From Peptacetobacter sp900539645 (GTDB lineage Bacteria; Bacillota; Clostridia; Peptostreptococcales; Peptostreptococcaceae): 38,391 bases of DNA. Positions 24,091-32,261 of this stretch are shown in pieces (within the stretch, counting starts at the first letter, position 1; every line of letters starts with the position of its first letter). The stretch is taken from contig NZ_JBLOUI010000023.1 of assembly GCF_047807365.1 (NCBI RefSeq), positions 1 to 38,391 of the forward strand, given 5' to 3'. The notes beneath the pieces are model-generated. The model made no database searches. It saw only the letters and a list, made by a program, of their open reading frames with translations, and was not told where the DNA came from. The position numbers and the translations under genes were made by a program.

Positions 24091-24951
24091 TTAAAGATTG
24101 TTCAGTAATTGAGTAAGAACCCAATTATTATGATTTTTTAGATAATAAATTCCCTGATTTGCGGTAATAACACTATCGGATACCTCTCTAAAAGTCATAG
24201 AAGCATTGCGGAATTCATCTGCTTCATGTCTAGTTGTAAAAATAATTGATTTATTTATAGAACCAGTAATTAAAAGAAGTTCCATATCGTCCTCTGATTT
24301 TATTCTAGAATGAGGTATATCTGTGTGTTTTTTCATATAGCTTATATGTGTATCAAGCACATATACATCCTCTTTTGCATTTACAATATCATTCATTGTA
24401 ACAGTATCTTTTCCAGCTAGCTCGTGATCTTTTGGAATCATTATGCCAAAAGGACAAGAGCGAACAAGCTTACTGCCTATGTTTTCAGGAAGTTCTAAAG
24501 TCTGTGATACATACGCTAGAATAATATCGTATTTACCACTCAATAGATAATCGGCATAATAAGCATCCTGGCATCTATCAAAAATAATATCGACGTTTGG
24601 GTATTTTGATTTTAAAGCAGATACTGCAGGGTCTAAAATATTAAGAGAACTGAATCCGTACATACCTATAGTCAACTTACCTTTTGAGTACATTGAACTA
24701 AACTTTGTTTTCATAACCGCATCTTCATACGCTTTCAAAATTTTTACTACTTCTTTGTAGAAGATTTCTCCTTGAGGAGTTAATGATACATTTCTACTAT
24801 TTCTAATAAATAATTCTGTACCCAATTCCTCTTCGAGGTTTTGAATATGATGACTTATTGCGGGTTGAGCGATGTGACATTCTTTAGCTGCCTTTGTAAA
24901 ATTTTTGTTACGTGCAACACTTTCAAAATAATGTAGTTTCTCAATTTTCAT
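24091..24951 (-). CDS. LysR-family transcriptional regulator
   Basis: A DNA-binding regulator of 286 residues. The N-terminal winged helix-turn-helix (about 1-62) has the classic FTKAAKECHIAQPAISHHIQ recognition region and LGTELFIRNSRNVSLTPQG wing. The rest is a periplasmic-binding-protein-like effector domain (about 90-286). The effector cannot be read from the sequence. GGTGATTA stands ahead of the ATG on the minus strand. It is the only minus-strand gene here, and no metabolic gene is divergent from it; veg is the upstream neighbour, 347 bp away. Its target is unknown. Confidence 0.93.
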   Translation of the reverse strand: MKIEKLHYFESVARNKNFTKAAKECHIAQPAISHHIQNLEEELGTELFIRNSRNVSLTPQGEIFYKEVVKILKAYEDAVMKTKFSSMYSKGKLTIGMYGFSSLNILDPAVSALKSKYPNVDIIFDRCQDAYYADYLLSGKYDIILAYVSQTLELPENIGSKLVRSCPFGIMIPKDHELAGKDTVTMNDIVNAKEDVYVLDTHISYMKKHTDIPHSRIKSEDDMELLLITGSINKSIIFTTRHEADEFRNASMTFREVSDSVITANQGIYYLKNHNNWVLTQLLNNL

Positions 24952-25196
24952 ACTTAATCACCAATTAAAAAATTTATTTTTTAGTAGATATAGCAGATAC
25001 TTTATTTAAATATTTAATAATAAGAATATCTAACTATAAGAAAACATGTATACTATTTATTATAAATGAAAATATCAGAAAATACAAAAGAATTTTAAGT
25101 CCAATAGAAAAAATTATATATATATGTGTTATATATAAAAAATCTATAGACAGAAAAAATAATACAATAGAATACTGTATAATATCGAAAATCATA

Positions 25197-25225
25197 TTGA
25201 CAAAATGTAAAAAAATATATAAAAT
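25197..25225 (+). promoter_or_regulatory. veg promoter, distal
   Basis: TTGACA at 25197-25202 and TAAAAT at 25220-25225, 17 bp apart. It is placed 42 bp upstream of a second promoter of the same spacing. Confidence 0.65.
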
Positions 25226-25238
25226 AATTAGTTTAGGG

Positions 25239-25267
25239 TTGACTAAAAAATGAATTTGTGCTATTAT
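25239..25267 (+). promoter_or_regulatory. veg promoter, proximal
   Basis: TTGACT at 25239-25244 and TATTAT at 25262-25267, 17 bp apart. It leaves a short leader of about 25 nt before the coding region. veg is strongly transcribed in Bacillus. Confidence 0.75.
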
Positions 25268-25298
25268 GTAAACATAGAAAAATTGGGAAGGTGATATG

Positions 25299-25571
25299 AT
25301 GGCAACAGTTCAGACTTTAGAAAACATAAAAACTACTCTTGAAAAGCATATAGGCAAAAGAGTGCAGCTAAAGGCTAATAAGGGAAGAAAACAGATTGTC
25401 ACAAAAAGAGGAGTACTTGAGGAAGCATATCCAAGTGTATTCATAGTAAGAGTAGACGACGGAGCTAATGGTTCATCTAGAATTTCTTATAGTTATTCAG
25501 ATTTACTTACTTCTAATGTGAAATTACAGGTAATAAAAGCAAAATCTGAAGAGGATCGCAAAGTAAGCTAG
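25299..25571 (+). CDS. veg: Veg family protein
   Basis: A 90-residue protein of the Veg family, small and highly expressed in Firmicutes; in Bacillus subtilis it stimulates biofilm formation, but its biochemistry is not settled. The core GKRVQLKANKGRKQ, AYPSVFIVRVD and RISYSYSDLLT segments are clear. Two adjacent ATGs are possible; I prefer 25299 because AAGGTGAT ends directly before 25296. As in Bacillus it lies just upstream of ispE. Confidence 0.93.
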   Translation: MATVQTLENIKTTLEKHIGKRVQLKANKGRKQIVTKRGVLEEAYPSVFIVRVDDGANGSSRISYSYSDLLTSNVKLQVIKAKSEEDRKVS

Positions 25572-25602
25572 GAACAAGATTTGAAAATTATAGAGTAAAA
25601 AA

Positions 25603-25645
25603 TCTACAGTATACGATAAATAATCTATACTGTATAATTTTTTTT
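25603..25645 (+). terminator. veg terminator
   Basis: TACAGTATA at 25605-25613 pairs with TATACTGTA at 25626-25634, followed after a short TAA by eight Ts. It ends the monocistronic veg transcript. Confidence 0.85.
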
Positions 25646-25673
25646 GAGCAAAATTTAATTATGTAACTCAAAT

Positions 25674-25702
25674 TTGATTTAGAGAATAGGGAATTGTATA
25701 TT
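25674..25702 (+). promoter_or_regulatory. Candidate ispE promoter inside an inverted repeat
   Basis: TTGATT at 25674-25679 and TATATT at 25697-25702 stand 17 bp apart. The -10 box falls in the loop of the long inverted repeat at 25685-25721, so transcription could be controlled by a protein on the repeat or by the RNA hairpin. Confidence 0.45.
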
Positions 25703-25725
25703 ATATACACAATTCCCTATTTTTT
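25685..25725 (+). terminator. 13-bp inverted repeat with T-run before ispE
   Basis: AATAGGGAATTGT at 25685-25697 pairs perfectly with ACAATTCCCTATT at 25709-25721, and T-residues run to 25725. It looks like a second terminator 40 nt after the first. It could instead be an operator or attenuator for ispE. Confidence 0.7.
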
Positions 25726-25782
25726 GTAGTATAATTAATTATATAAATTATTTATTTGCAAAATATGTCGGAGGATAGTGAA

Positions 25783-26664
25783 ATGAAGGTTAAATGTAGA
25801 GCTAAAATAAATTTATCTATAGATGTACTTGGAAAGCTTCCAAATGGATATCATCTTGTTGAAATGATAATGCAGTCGATTGATTTATACGATATTCTCG
25901 ACATAAAAGAGCGAAATGATGGAAAAATAGTACTTAAAAGCAAGAGTAAGGAAATACCACTTAATGAAAATAATATAGTGTATAAAGCAGCAAAACTCCT
26001 AAAAGAAAAAACAGGGGTAACAAAAGGTGCTGAAATTTTCATAGATAAGAGAATACCAGTTGCAGCAGGTATGGCTGGGGGGAGCACAAATGCCGCTGGA
26101 ACTTTAGTAGCGCTTAATGATATATGGGAATTGGGGCTTAGTGAAACTCAATTAAAAGAAATAGGGTTTGAACTTGGCGCTGATGTTCCGTTCTGCATAT
26201 CTGGAGGTGCGGTATTAGCAGAAAATTTAGGTGAACAACTTACAAATATAAAAGGTTTAAATAAAGATATTTTTGTGCTAGTATGTAAGCCAGAATTATT
26301 TGTATCTACAAAAGAAGTGTATGGTAAACTAGATATGTCTAATGTATCCAAAAGACCGGATAATAAATATCTTATAGAATGTCTTAAAGATGATAAAATA
26401 GATGAACTTGCAAAAAATATGTGTAATGTTTTAGAATCTGTGACATCTTTAATGCATCCAGAGATAGAAGATATAGAAAATATTATGAAAAGAAGTGATG
26501 TTCTAGGAACTATGATGAGTGGAAGTGGACCTACAGTATTTGGACTGTTTGATTCACAGGATAAGGCTGAAAAAGCAAAAGAAGAATTATTAGATAAATA
26601 CAGACAAGTGTATCTTGTTAGAAGTGCTGAAAGGGGAATTGAATTAAATGGAAAATTTAACTAA
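25783..26664 (+). CDS. ispE: 4-diphosphocytidyl-2-C-methyl-D-erythritol kinase
   Basis: IspE phosphorylates CDP-methylerythritol in the MEP pathway to isoprenoids. From the ATG at 25783 the protein has 293 residues (MKVKCRAKINLSIDVLGKLP), family-like. CGGAGGA is upstream, whereas the TTG at 25756 has none. The GHMP-kinase ATP motif PVAAGMAGGSTNAA is at 92-105, with a C-terminal GTMMSGSGPTVFG loop. It overlaps the GntR gene by 17 nt. Confidence 0.97.
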   Translation: MKVKCRAKINLSIDVLGKLPNGYHLVEMIMQSIDLYDILDIKERNDGKIVLKSKSKEIPLNENNIVYKAAKLLKEKTGVTKGAEIFIDKRIPVAAGMAGGSTNAAGTLVALNDIWELGLSETQLKEIGFELGADVPFCISGGAVLAENLGEQLTNIKGLNKDIFVLVCKPELFVSTKEVYGKLDMSNVSKRPDNKYLIECLKDDKIDELAKNMCNVLESVTSLMHPEIEDIENIMKRSDVLGTMMSGSGPTVFGLFDSQDKAEKAKEELLDKYRQVYLVRSAERGIELNGKFN

Positions 26665-27319
26665 ATTAAATTTAGATAACTATAAACCACTTAGAGATGT
26701 TGTCTTTGAAAGTTTGAGAAAGGCTATAGTAGAAGGAAGTCTAAAACCTGGTCAAAGACTTATGGAAGTTCAGTTAGCAGAACAGTTAGGAGTAAGTAGA
26801 ACACCTGTAAGAGAAGCGATAAGAAAATTAGAACTAGAAGGATTTGTTATAATGCTTCCTAGAAAAGGTGCATATGTAGCTGATATGTCTGTTAAAGATA
26901 TAATAGATGTATTAGAAGTTAGATCTGCATTAGAAGGTCTTGCAGCAAACTTAGCAGCAGAAAGAATGGATGAAAAAGAAGTAGAAAATTTAAAAGAAAT
27001 ATCAGAGTCACTTAATGTTGCAATGGAAGGTGGAAACCTTGATGAAATTCTTAAAAAAGATGTAGAATTCCATCAGTGTATATTTGAAGCAGCTGGAAAT
27101 AAAAAGCTTACTCAGATGATAAACTCTCTTTGGGAACAGGTATATAGATTTAGAGCAGGATATATGTCTGATAAAAATGCAATGATAGGTATAAAAGAAG
27201 AACATGCTCATCTTATAGACGCTATAGTAAGTGGTGATGGAGAAAGAGCATCTAAATGTGCTAAAAATCATATAGAAAGAGCAGAACAGTATATGATAGA
27301 TAAAGCGGATAGAATATAA
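26648..27319 (+). CDS. GntR-family regulator, FadR/FCD type
   Basis: A 223-residue transcription factor. The N-terminal winged helix has LKPGQRLMEVQLAEQLGVSR and TPVREAIRKLELEGF (about 35-70). The C-terminal all-helical FCD domain, with acidic and histidine metal/ligand positions (for example EFHQCIFEAA, AHLIDAI), covers about 85-215. The effector is unknown. The gene overlaps ispE by 17 nt and precedes murI by 26 nt, so it is probably in the same operon. FadR-type proteins bind palindromes like TTGTATACAA, and similar sites occur at two promoters in this window. Confidence 0.94.
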   Translation: MENLTKLNLDNYKPLRDVVFESLRKAIVEGSLKPGQRLMEVQLAEQLGVSRTPVREAIRKLELEGFVIMLPRKGAYVADMSVKDIIDVLEVRSALEGLAANLAAERMDEKEVENLKEISESLNVAMEGGNLDEILKKDVEFHQCIFEAAGNKKLTQMINSLWEQVYRFRAGYMSDKNAMIGIKEEHAHLIDAIVSGDGERASKCAKNHIERAEQYMIDKADRI

Positions 27320-27345
27320 GGTATTAATCGATAAGGAGATTTATT

Positions 27346-28149
27346 ATGGATAAAAGAGGAATCGGTGTTTTTGATTCTGGATTAGGAGGTCTTACAGTAT
27401 TAAAAGAAATTAAAAGGATACTTCCTAATGAAGACCTGGTATATTTTGGAGATACTGCTAGAGTACCATATGGTCCTAGATCTAAAGAAACGATAATGAA
27501 ATATACTTTTCAAGCGATAAATTTCTTACTAACAAAAGATGTAAAAGCTATAGTAATCGCTTGTAATACAGCTACAGCTAGAAGTTTAGTTGAAGCACAA
27601 GAAAAGTATGACATACCTATAATAGGTGTTATAGAGGCTGGTGCTAGAACAGCTGCAGCATCTACAAAGAATGGTAAGGTTGGTATTATAGGAACTGAAG
27701 GGACTATAAAATCAAAGGCATACAATACTGAAATCAAAAAAATAGATAAAAGAATAAAAGTATACGGTAAGGCTTGTTCTTTATTTGTACCTATAGTAGA
27801 AGAAGGTTGGGCAAATACTGAAGTTGCTAGACTTACTGCAAAAGAATATTTAAAAGATCTTGAAGAAAAAGGAGTGGACTCTATAGTACTTGGATGTACT
27901 CATTATCCACTATTAAAAAGAACTATAGGTGAGGAAGTAGGGATGGAAGTCAAACTTGTAAACCCTGCTAGAGAAACGGCAATAGACCTAAAAAATATAC
28001 TTATAGAAAGAAATCTTTTAAATACAAAAGAGGAGCTTGGGGAATGTAAATACTTTGTATCGGATATAAACGTAAAATTCCCATCTATAGCCAGAGAATT
28101 TTTAAAAACTAAAATAGAAGTTGAAAAAGTAGAGATACAGAGATATTAA
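27346..28149 (+). CDS. murI: Glutamate racemase
   Basis: MurI makes D-glutamate for peptidoglycan. The 267 residues have D10 and S11 in the GVFDSGLGG motif and the two catalytic cysteines, C73 (ACNTATA) and C184 (LGCTHYPLL). AAGGAGA precedes the ATG. It follows the GntR gene with no terminator. Confidence 0.98.
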   Translation: MDKRGIGVFDSGLGGLTVLKEIKRILPNEDLVYFGDTARVPYGPRSKETIMKYTFQAINFLLTKDVKAIVIACNTATARSLVEAQEKYDIPIIGVIEAGARTAAASTKNGKVGIIGTEGTIKSKAYNTEIKKIDKRIKVYGKACSLFVPIVEEGWANTEVARLTAKEYLKDLEEKGVDSIVLGCTHYPLLKRTIGEEVGMEVKLVNPARETAIDLKNILIERNLLNTKEELGECKYFVSDINVKFPSIAREFLKTKIEVEKVEIQRY

Positions 28150-28173
28150 ATTTATTATAAGCGAGGAAATATA

Positions 28174-28581
28174 GTGAGTAATAAAATAATAATAAAAACA
28201 AAACAGTACGATGTCGACGGAAATATGGACACTATAGAGCTAAAAGCGTATGGTCAGATTATAGAAAAAAAAGGTAGTATCTATATCAAGTACAATCAAA
28301 AGGAAGAAGATATGGAAGTGAAAAATACCATAAAAATATCAGAAGACTGTATAAAGGTTATAAAATCTGGAAGTGTAAATTCTACAATGACATTTACTAA
28401 AGGAAATAAACACACAAACAAATACGCAACTCCACAGGGAATATTTTTAATAGATACTAAGGTAAACGACTTTAAAATCTCAAATGGAGAAAAGAAATTA
28501 GAAGTACATTTGGATTATATGATAGAAATCCAAAATATGTTTGCTGGAAGAAATAAAATGATTATCAAAGTTGAAAAATAA
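28174..28581 (+). CDS. DUF1934 (YwiB-like) beta-barrel protein
   Basis: A small cytosolic protein of 135 residues, beta-rich with few charged turns, matching in pattern the DUF1934 family (Bacillus YwiB), which has a calycin-like barrel; function unknown. Features: SIYIKYNQ, a central TMTFTKGNKHTNKYATPQG and VHLDYMIEIQ. The start is GTG at 28174 after GCGAGG. It is 24 nt after murI, so likely the end of the ispE-gntR-murI transcript; a terminator follows. Confidence 0.82.
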   Translation: MSNKIIIKTKQYDVDGNMDTIELKAYGQIIEKKGSIYIKYNQKEEDMEVKNTIKISEDCIKVIKSGSVNSTMTFTKGNKHTNKYATPQGIFLIDTKVNDFKISNGEKKLEVHLDYMIEIQNMFAGRNKMIIKVEK

Positions 28582-28613
28582 TTAAATTAAAAAAATAAGA
28601 GAATAATTTTTAT

Positions 28614-28637
28614 AAGGTAGCGAAAAAGCTACCTTTT
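28614..28637 (+). terminator. Terminator after the DUF1934 gene
   Basis: AAGGTAGC at 28614-28621 pairs with GCTACCTT at 28628-28635, loop GAAAAA, but only four Ts follow. A moderate terminator. Confidence 0.65.
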
Positions 28638-28728
28638 ATTGCATTTATTTGGTATTATTATACTTAGGCGATTTATATAATAATATAAATCATTTGTTTA
28701 CGACAAAATTTAAAAAGAGGTAGTAAAT

Positions 28729-30114
28729 ATGATATTTGACAGAGTTGTTGATACTATAGATAAACACAATATGATATCGTATGGAGATAAAATAATAGTT
28801 GGACTTTCAGGAGGTCCCGATTCAGTTTGTCTTCTTCATATATTAAATAGATTAAAAGAATCGAGAAATTTAAAGATATATGCAGCACACCTAAATCATC
28901 AGATAAGAGGTATTGAAGCACAAAAGGATGCACTATTTGTATCTGAGCTTTGTGACTCTCTTGAAATACCTGTATTTATAAAATCTGTAGATGTCCCAAA
29001 ATATTGTGAAGAAAAAGGACTTTCTTTAGAAGAAGGTGCTAGAAATATAAGATATGATATGTTCTATGAGATAAAAAGAAGAACAGGAGCTAATAAAATA
29101 GCTATAGGACATAACATGAATGACCAGGCAGAAACAGTTATGATGAGAATTATGAGAGGAACTGGTCTGCAAGGTTTAAGAGGAATAGAATATACTAGAG
29201 AAAATGGTATAATTAGACCAATATTAGATATAGAAAGAAAGGATATAGAAGCTTATTGCGAGCAGCATGAGTTACATCCTAAAATAGATCAGACTAATCT
29301 AGAAAGTATATACACAAGAAATAGAATTAGATTAGAGCTTTTACCTTATATGCAGGAACATTTTAATAGTAATGTAGTAGAGTCTATAGTAAGACTTAGC
29401 AACAGTATGAAGAGCGATGGTGACTATTTGGATTCTGAAGCTATGAAAGCATACGATGAGGTAGCTACATTAGACGATAAAGCTGTAGAGGTAAATGTAG
29501 AAAAGTTATCTGGATACCATGAAGCTATACAGAGTAGAATAATAAGATATGCTATAAAAGATGTACTAGGTGATACAAACTTTGTAGATCAGAAGCATAT
29601 TGAAGATGTTATGCAACTTATAGATACATCAAAAAATGGAAAAATGTTAAATCTTCCAAGAGGGGTATTTGCATATAGAAGAGCAGATAGTATACTATTT
29701 ACATTAGAAGAAATAAAAGAAGATGAGATAGAATACAGCTATCATGTACCTAAGGATGGATTTATAAAAATAAAAGAGTTGGGTATATTAGTCGATTCTG
29801 ACGTTATAACGATTGAAAAATATAGAAGTCTTAAAAAAGATTCATCTGTAAAAGCCGTTGATTTTGATAAGATAAAAGGGGGTATAACTGTAAGGAATAG
29901 ACAGCCAGGGGATAAGATTAAGTTAAAAGGTGGAACTAAAAAGATAAAAGATCTATTTATAGATTTGAAGATACCTAGAGAAATGAGAAATAGAGTTCCA
30001 ATTGTTGTTGACGAGGAAGAGGTAATTCTCGCTGGTGAATACAGAATGAATGAAAATTATAAAATTGATAAAAATACAAAAAAAGTGCTTAAATTCAGCA
30101 TAAAAAAACTGTAG
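28729..30114 (+). CDS. tilS: tRNA(Ile)-lysidine synthase TilS
   Basis: TilS changes C34 of the CAU-anticodon tRNA(Ile2) to lysidine so that it reads AUA. The 461 residues have the PP-loop motif SGGPDS (27-32), the typical HLNHQIRG and GHNMNDQAETVMMRIMRG, and a C-terminal TilS domain with NRQPGDKIKLKGGTKKIKD. AGAGGTAG is upstream. It likely forms one operon with ftsH. Given that ribosomal genes here use ATA for nearly all isoleucines, the enzyme should be especially critical. Confidence 0.97.
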   Translation: MIFDRVVDTIDKHNMISYGDKIIVGLSGGPDSVCLLHILNRLKESRNLKIYAAHLNHQIRGIEAQKDALFVSELCDSLEIPVFIKSVDVPKYCEEKGLSLEEGARNIRYDMFYEIKRRTGANKIAIGHNMNDQAETVMMRIMRGTGLQGLRGIEYTRENGIIRPILDIERKDIEAYCEQHELHPKIDQTNLESIYTRNRIRLELLPYMQEHFNSNVVESIVRLSNSMKSDGDYLDSEAMKAYDEVATLDDKAVEVNVEKLSGYHEAIQSRIIRYAIKDVLGDTNFVDQKHIEDVMQLIDTSKNGKMLNLPRGVFAYRRADSILFTLEEIKEDEIEYSYHVPKDGFIKIKELGILVDSDVITIEKYRSLKKDSSVKAVDFDKIKGGITVRNRQPGDKIKLKGGTKKIKDLFIDLKIPREMRNRVPIVVDEEEVILAGEYRMNENYKIDKNTKKVLKFSIKKL

Positions 30115-30141
30115 TACCTTAAAGAGGGGAGGAAATTTAAT

Positions 30142-32157
30142 TTGAAAAAAATGCTAAGAGGAATGGTATTTTACGTTCTAATGTTAGCTATAATAGTAGG
30201 CGTTATTCAGTTTACTGGAAAAGAAGTAGAAGAAGTAAAAGAAATTCCGTTTTCAAAAGTATATCAAGAACTTAATGAAGGGGATATAGCCTCAATATAT
30301 TTTGTGGATGATACATCTGTTGAGGGTGTGCTAAAGGATAAGACAAAATTCAAATCTTACATACCATCAGAAGTAAGAAGTGAGCAATTTGCGGATAAAG
30401 TTTTAGAACAGTCAAAACAGAATAAGCTAGTAATAGATGGTGAGCCTGAACCTACAACACCTTGGTTTATATCAATGCTTCCAACATTTATAATGCTTAT
30501 ATTCCTAGGAATACTTTGGTTCAGCTTTATGAATCAGTCTCAGGGCGGCGGAGGCAAAGTTATGAACTTTGGAAAATCTAAAGCCAAATTACACAAAGAT
30601 GGAGATGGAGAAAAAGTAACATTTAACGATGTTGCTGGTCTTCAGGAAGAAAAAGAGGATTTACAGGAAGTTGTAGATTTCTTAAAAAATCCTAAAAAAT
30701 ACACGCAACTTGGTGCGAGAATACCAAAAGGTATACTTATGGTAGGACCTCCAGGTACAGGTAAAACATTCTTATCAAAAGCAGTAGCTGGAGAAGCTGG
30801 GGTACCATTCTTCAGTATAAGTGGTTCTGATTTCGTTGAAATGTTCGTTGGGGTAGGTGCATCTAGAGTTAGATCACTATTTGAAGATGCTAAGAAAAAT
30901 GCTCCAGCAATAATATTCATAGACGAAATAGATGCTGTTGGTAGAAAAAGAGGTGCTGGTCTAGGTGGAGGACACGACGAAAGAGAACAGACACTTAACC
31001 AGTTACTAGTTGAAATGGACGGTTTCGGAATTAATCAGGGTATAATAATAATGGCTGCAACAAATAGACCAGATATACTAGACCCTGCACTTTTAAGACC
31101 AGGTAGATTTGATAGACAGGTTGTAGTTGGAACTCCTGATGTTAAAGGTAGAGAAGCTATATTTAAAGTTCACTCAAGAAAGAAACCTCTAGCAGACGAT
31201 GTTAGATTAGACGTATTAGCTAAGAGAACACCAGGATTTACTCCTGCAGATATAGAAAACCTTATGAATGAAGCAGCTATATTAACTGCTAGAAAAGGTG
31301 AAAAGAAAATAAGAATGGCTACTATAGAAGAATCTATAACTAAAGTTATAGTTGGGGTAGCTAAAAAATCAAGAGTAATAAGCGATAAAGAAAAAAGACT
31401 TACTGCATACCATGAAGCAGGACACGCTGTATGTGCTCACCTATTAGAAAATGTAAGCCCAGTACATCAGGTAACAATAATACCTAGAGGTATGGCTGGT
31501 GGATTTACAATGCAGCTACCTATAGAAGATAAGTACTTTGCTACTAAGAGAGATATGGAAGAAAATATAATCGTTATGCTTGGTGGTAGAGTAGCTGAAG
31601 AGTTAGTTCTTAAAGATATATCTACTGGAGCTTCTAATGACCTTGAAAGAGTTAGTCAGACTGCTAGAGATATGGTTAAGAAATACGGTATGAGTGCTAA
31701 GATAGGACCTATGACATTCGACAGTGAAGGAGAGGTATTCTTAGGAAACAGTATATCAAACACTAGAACATACTCAGAAGAAGTTGCAAATGAAATAGAT
31801 GTAGAAATAAGAAACATAATAATAGGTGCTTACGAAATGACTAAGAAAATCCTATCAGAAAATATGGATAAATTAGAAAATGTAGCACAGGCACTTCTAG
31901 TATATGAAACACTAGATGCAGAAGAATTTGTAAAAGCTATAGACGGAACTCTTCCTCTAGATGTCGATTTAAATGAAGTAGAAGAAGCTAAAAAAAGAGA
32001 AGCCGGCGCTATAGATTACAAAGCTGACTTTGTAGAAGTTAAAGACGAAACTACAGAAGAAGAAAATTCTACAGTTGCAGAAGTAGTTGAAGAAAACAAT
32101 GATAACACTTCTGATAAAGTAGAAGAAAAAGAAGACAACACTTCTGATGAAGAGTAA
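30142..32157 (+). CDS. ftsH: ATP-dependent zinc metalloprotease FtsH
   Basis: FtsH is the membrane-bound AAA+ protease for quality control. The 671-residue protein has two transmembrane helices (about 5-25 and 107-130), Walker A GPPGTGKT (202-209), Walker B IIFIDEID, and the zinc-binding HEAGH (424-428). The tail from about 613 is acidic and probably disordered. It starts with TTG at 30142, nine bases after AGGGGAGG; the next ATG at 30151 is too far from the site. tilS is directly upstream with no hpt gene between them. Confidence 0.98.
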   Translation: MKKMLRGMVFYVLMLAIIVGVIQFTGKEVEEVKEIPFSKVYQELNEGDIASIYFVDDTSVEGVLKDKTKFKSYIPSEVRSEQFADKVLEQSKQNKLVIDGEPEPTTPWFISMLPTFIMLIFLGILWFSFMNQSQGGGGKVMNFGKSKAKLHKDGDGEKVTFNDVAGLQEEKEDLQEVVDFLKNPKKYTQLGARIPKGILMVGPPGTGKTFLSKAVAGEAGVPFFSISGSDFVEMFVGVGASRVRSLFEDAKKNAPAIIFIDEIDAVGRKRGAGLGGGHDEREQTLNQLLVEMDGFGINQGIIIMAATNRPDILDPALLRPGRFDRQVVVGTPDVKGREAIFKVHSRKKPLADDVRLDVLAKRTPGFTPADIENLMNEAAILTARKGEKKIRMATIEESITKVIVGVAKKSRVISDKEKRLTAYHEAGHAVCAHLLENVSPVHQVTIIPRGMAGGFTMQLPIEDKYFATKRDMEENIIVMLGGRVAEELVLKDISTGASNDLERVSQTARDMVKKYGMSAKIGPMTFDSEGEVFLGNSISNTRTYSEEVANEIDVEIRNIIIGAYEMTKKILSENMDKLENVAQALLVYETLDAEEFVKAIDGTLPLDVDLNEVEEAKKREAGAIDYKADFVEVKDETTEEENSTVAEVVEENNDNTSDKVEEKEDNTSDEE

Positions 32158-32182
32158 GTCTATAAATAAAAAGATAAATTAG

Positions 32183-32209
32183 GGGGAAGGTGGATACCTT
32201 CCCTTTTTT
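32183..32209 (+). terminator. ftsH terminator
   Basis: GGGAAGGT at 32184-32191 pairs with ACCTTCCC at 32196-32203 (loop GGAT), then six Ts. Strong. Confidence 0.95.
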
Positions 32210-32261
32210 ATACATGAATTATTTGCAATTGTTTTATGATTTGTGAAAAGGGAGAAAAGAA

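Larger units (their letters stand above)
24952..25298. other. Divergent intergenic region LysR/veg
   Basis: Very AT-rich, with no gene seen. It carries two tandem promoters for veg on the right. A GTATAC core (in ATGTATACTA) lies near 25046-25055. A LysR promoter must lie on the left half, but no box pair on the minus strand is convincing. Confidence 0.5.
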
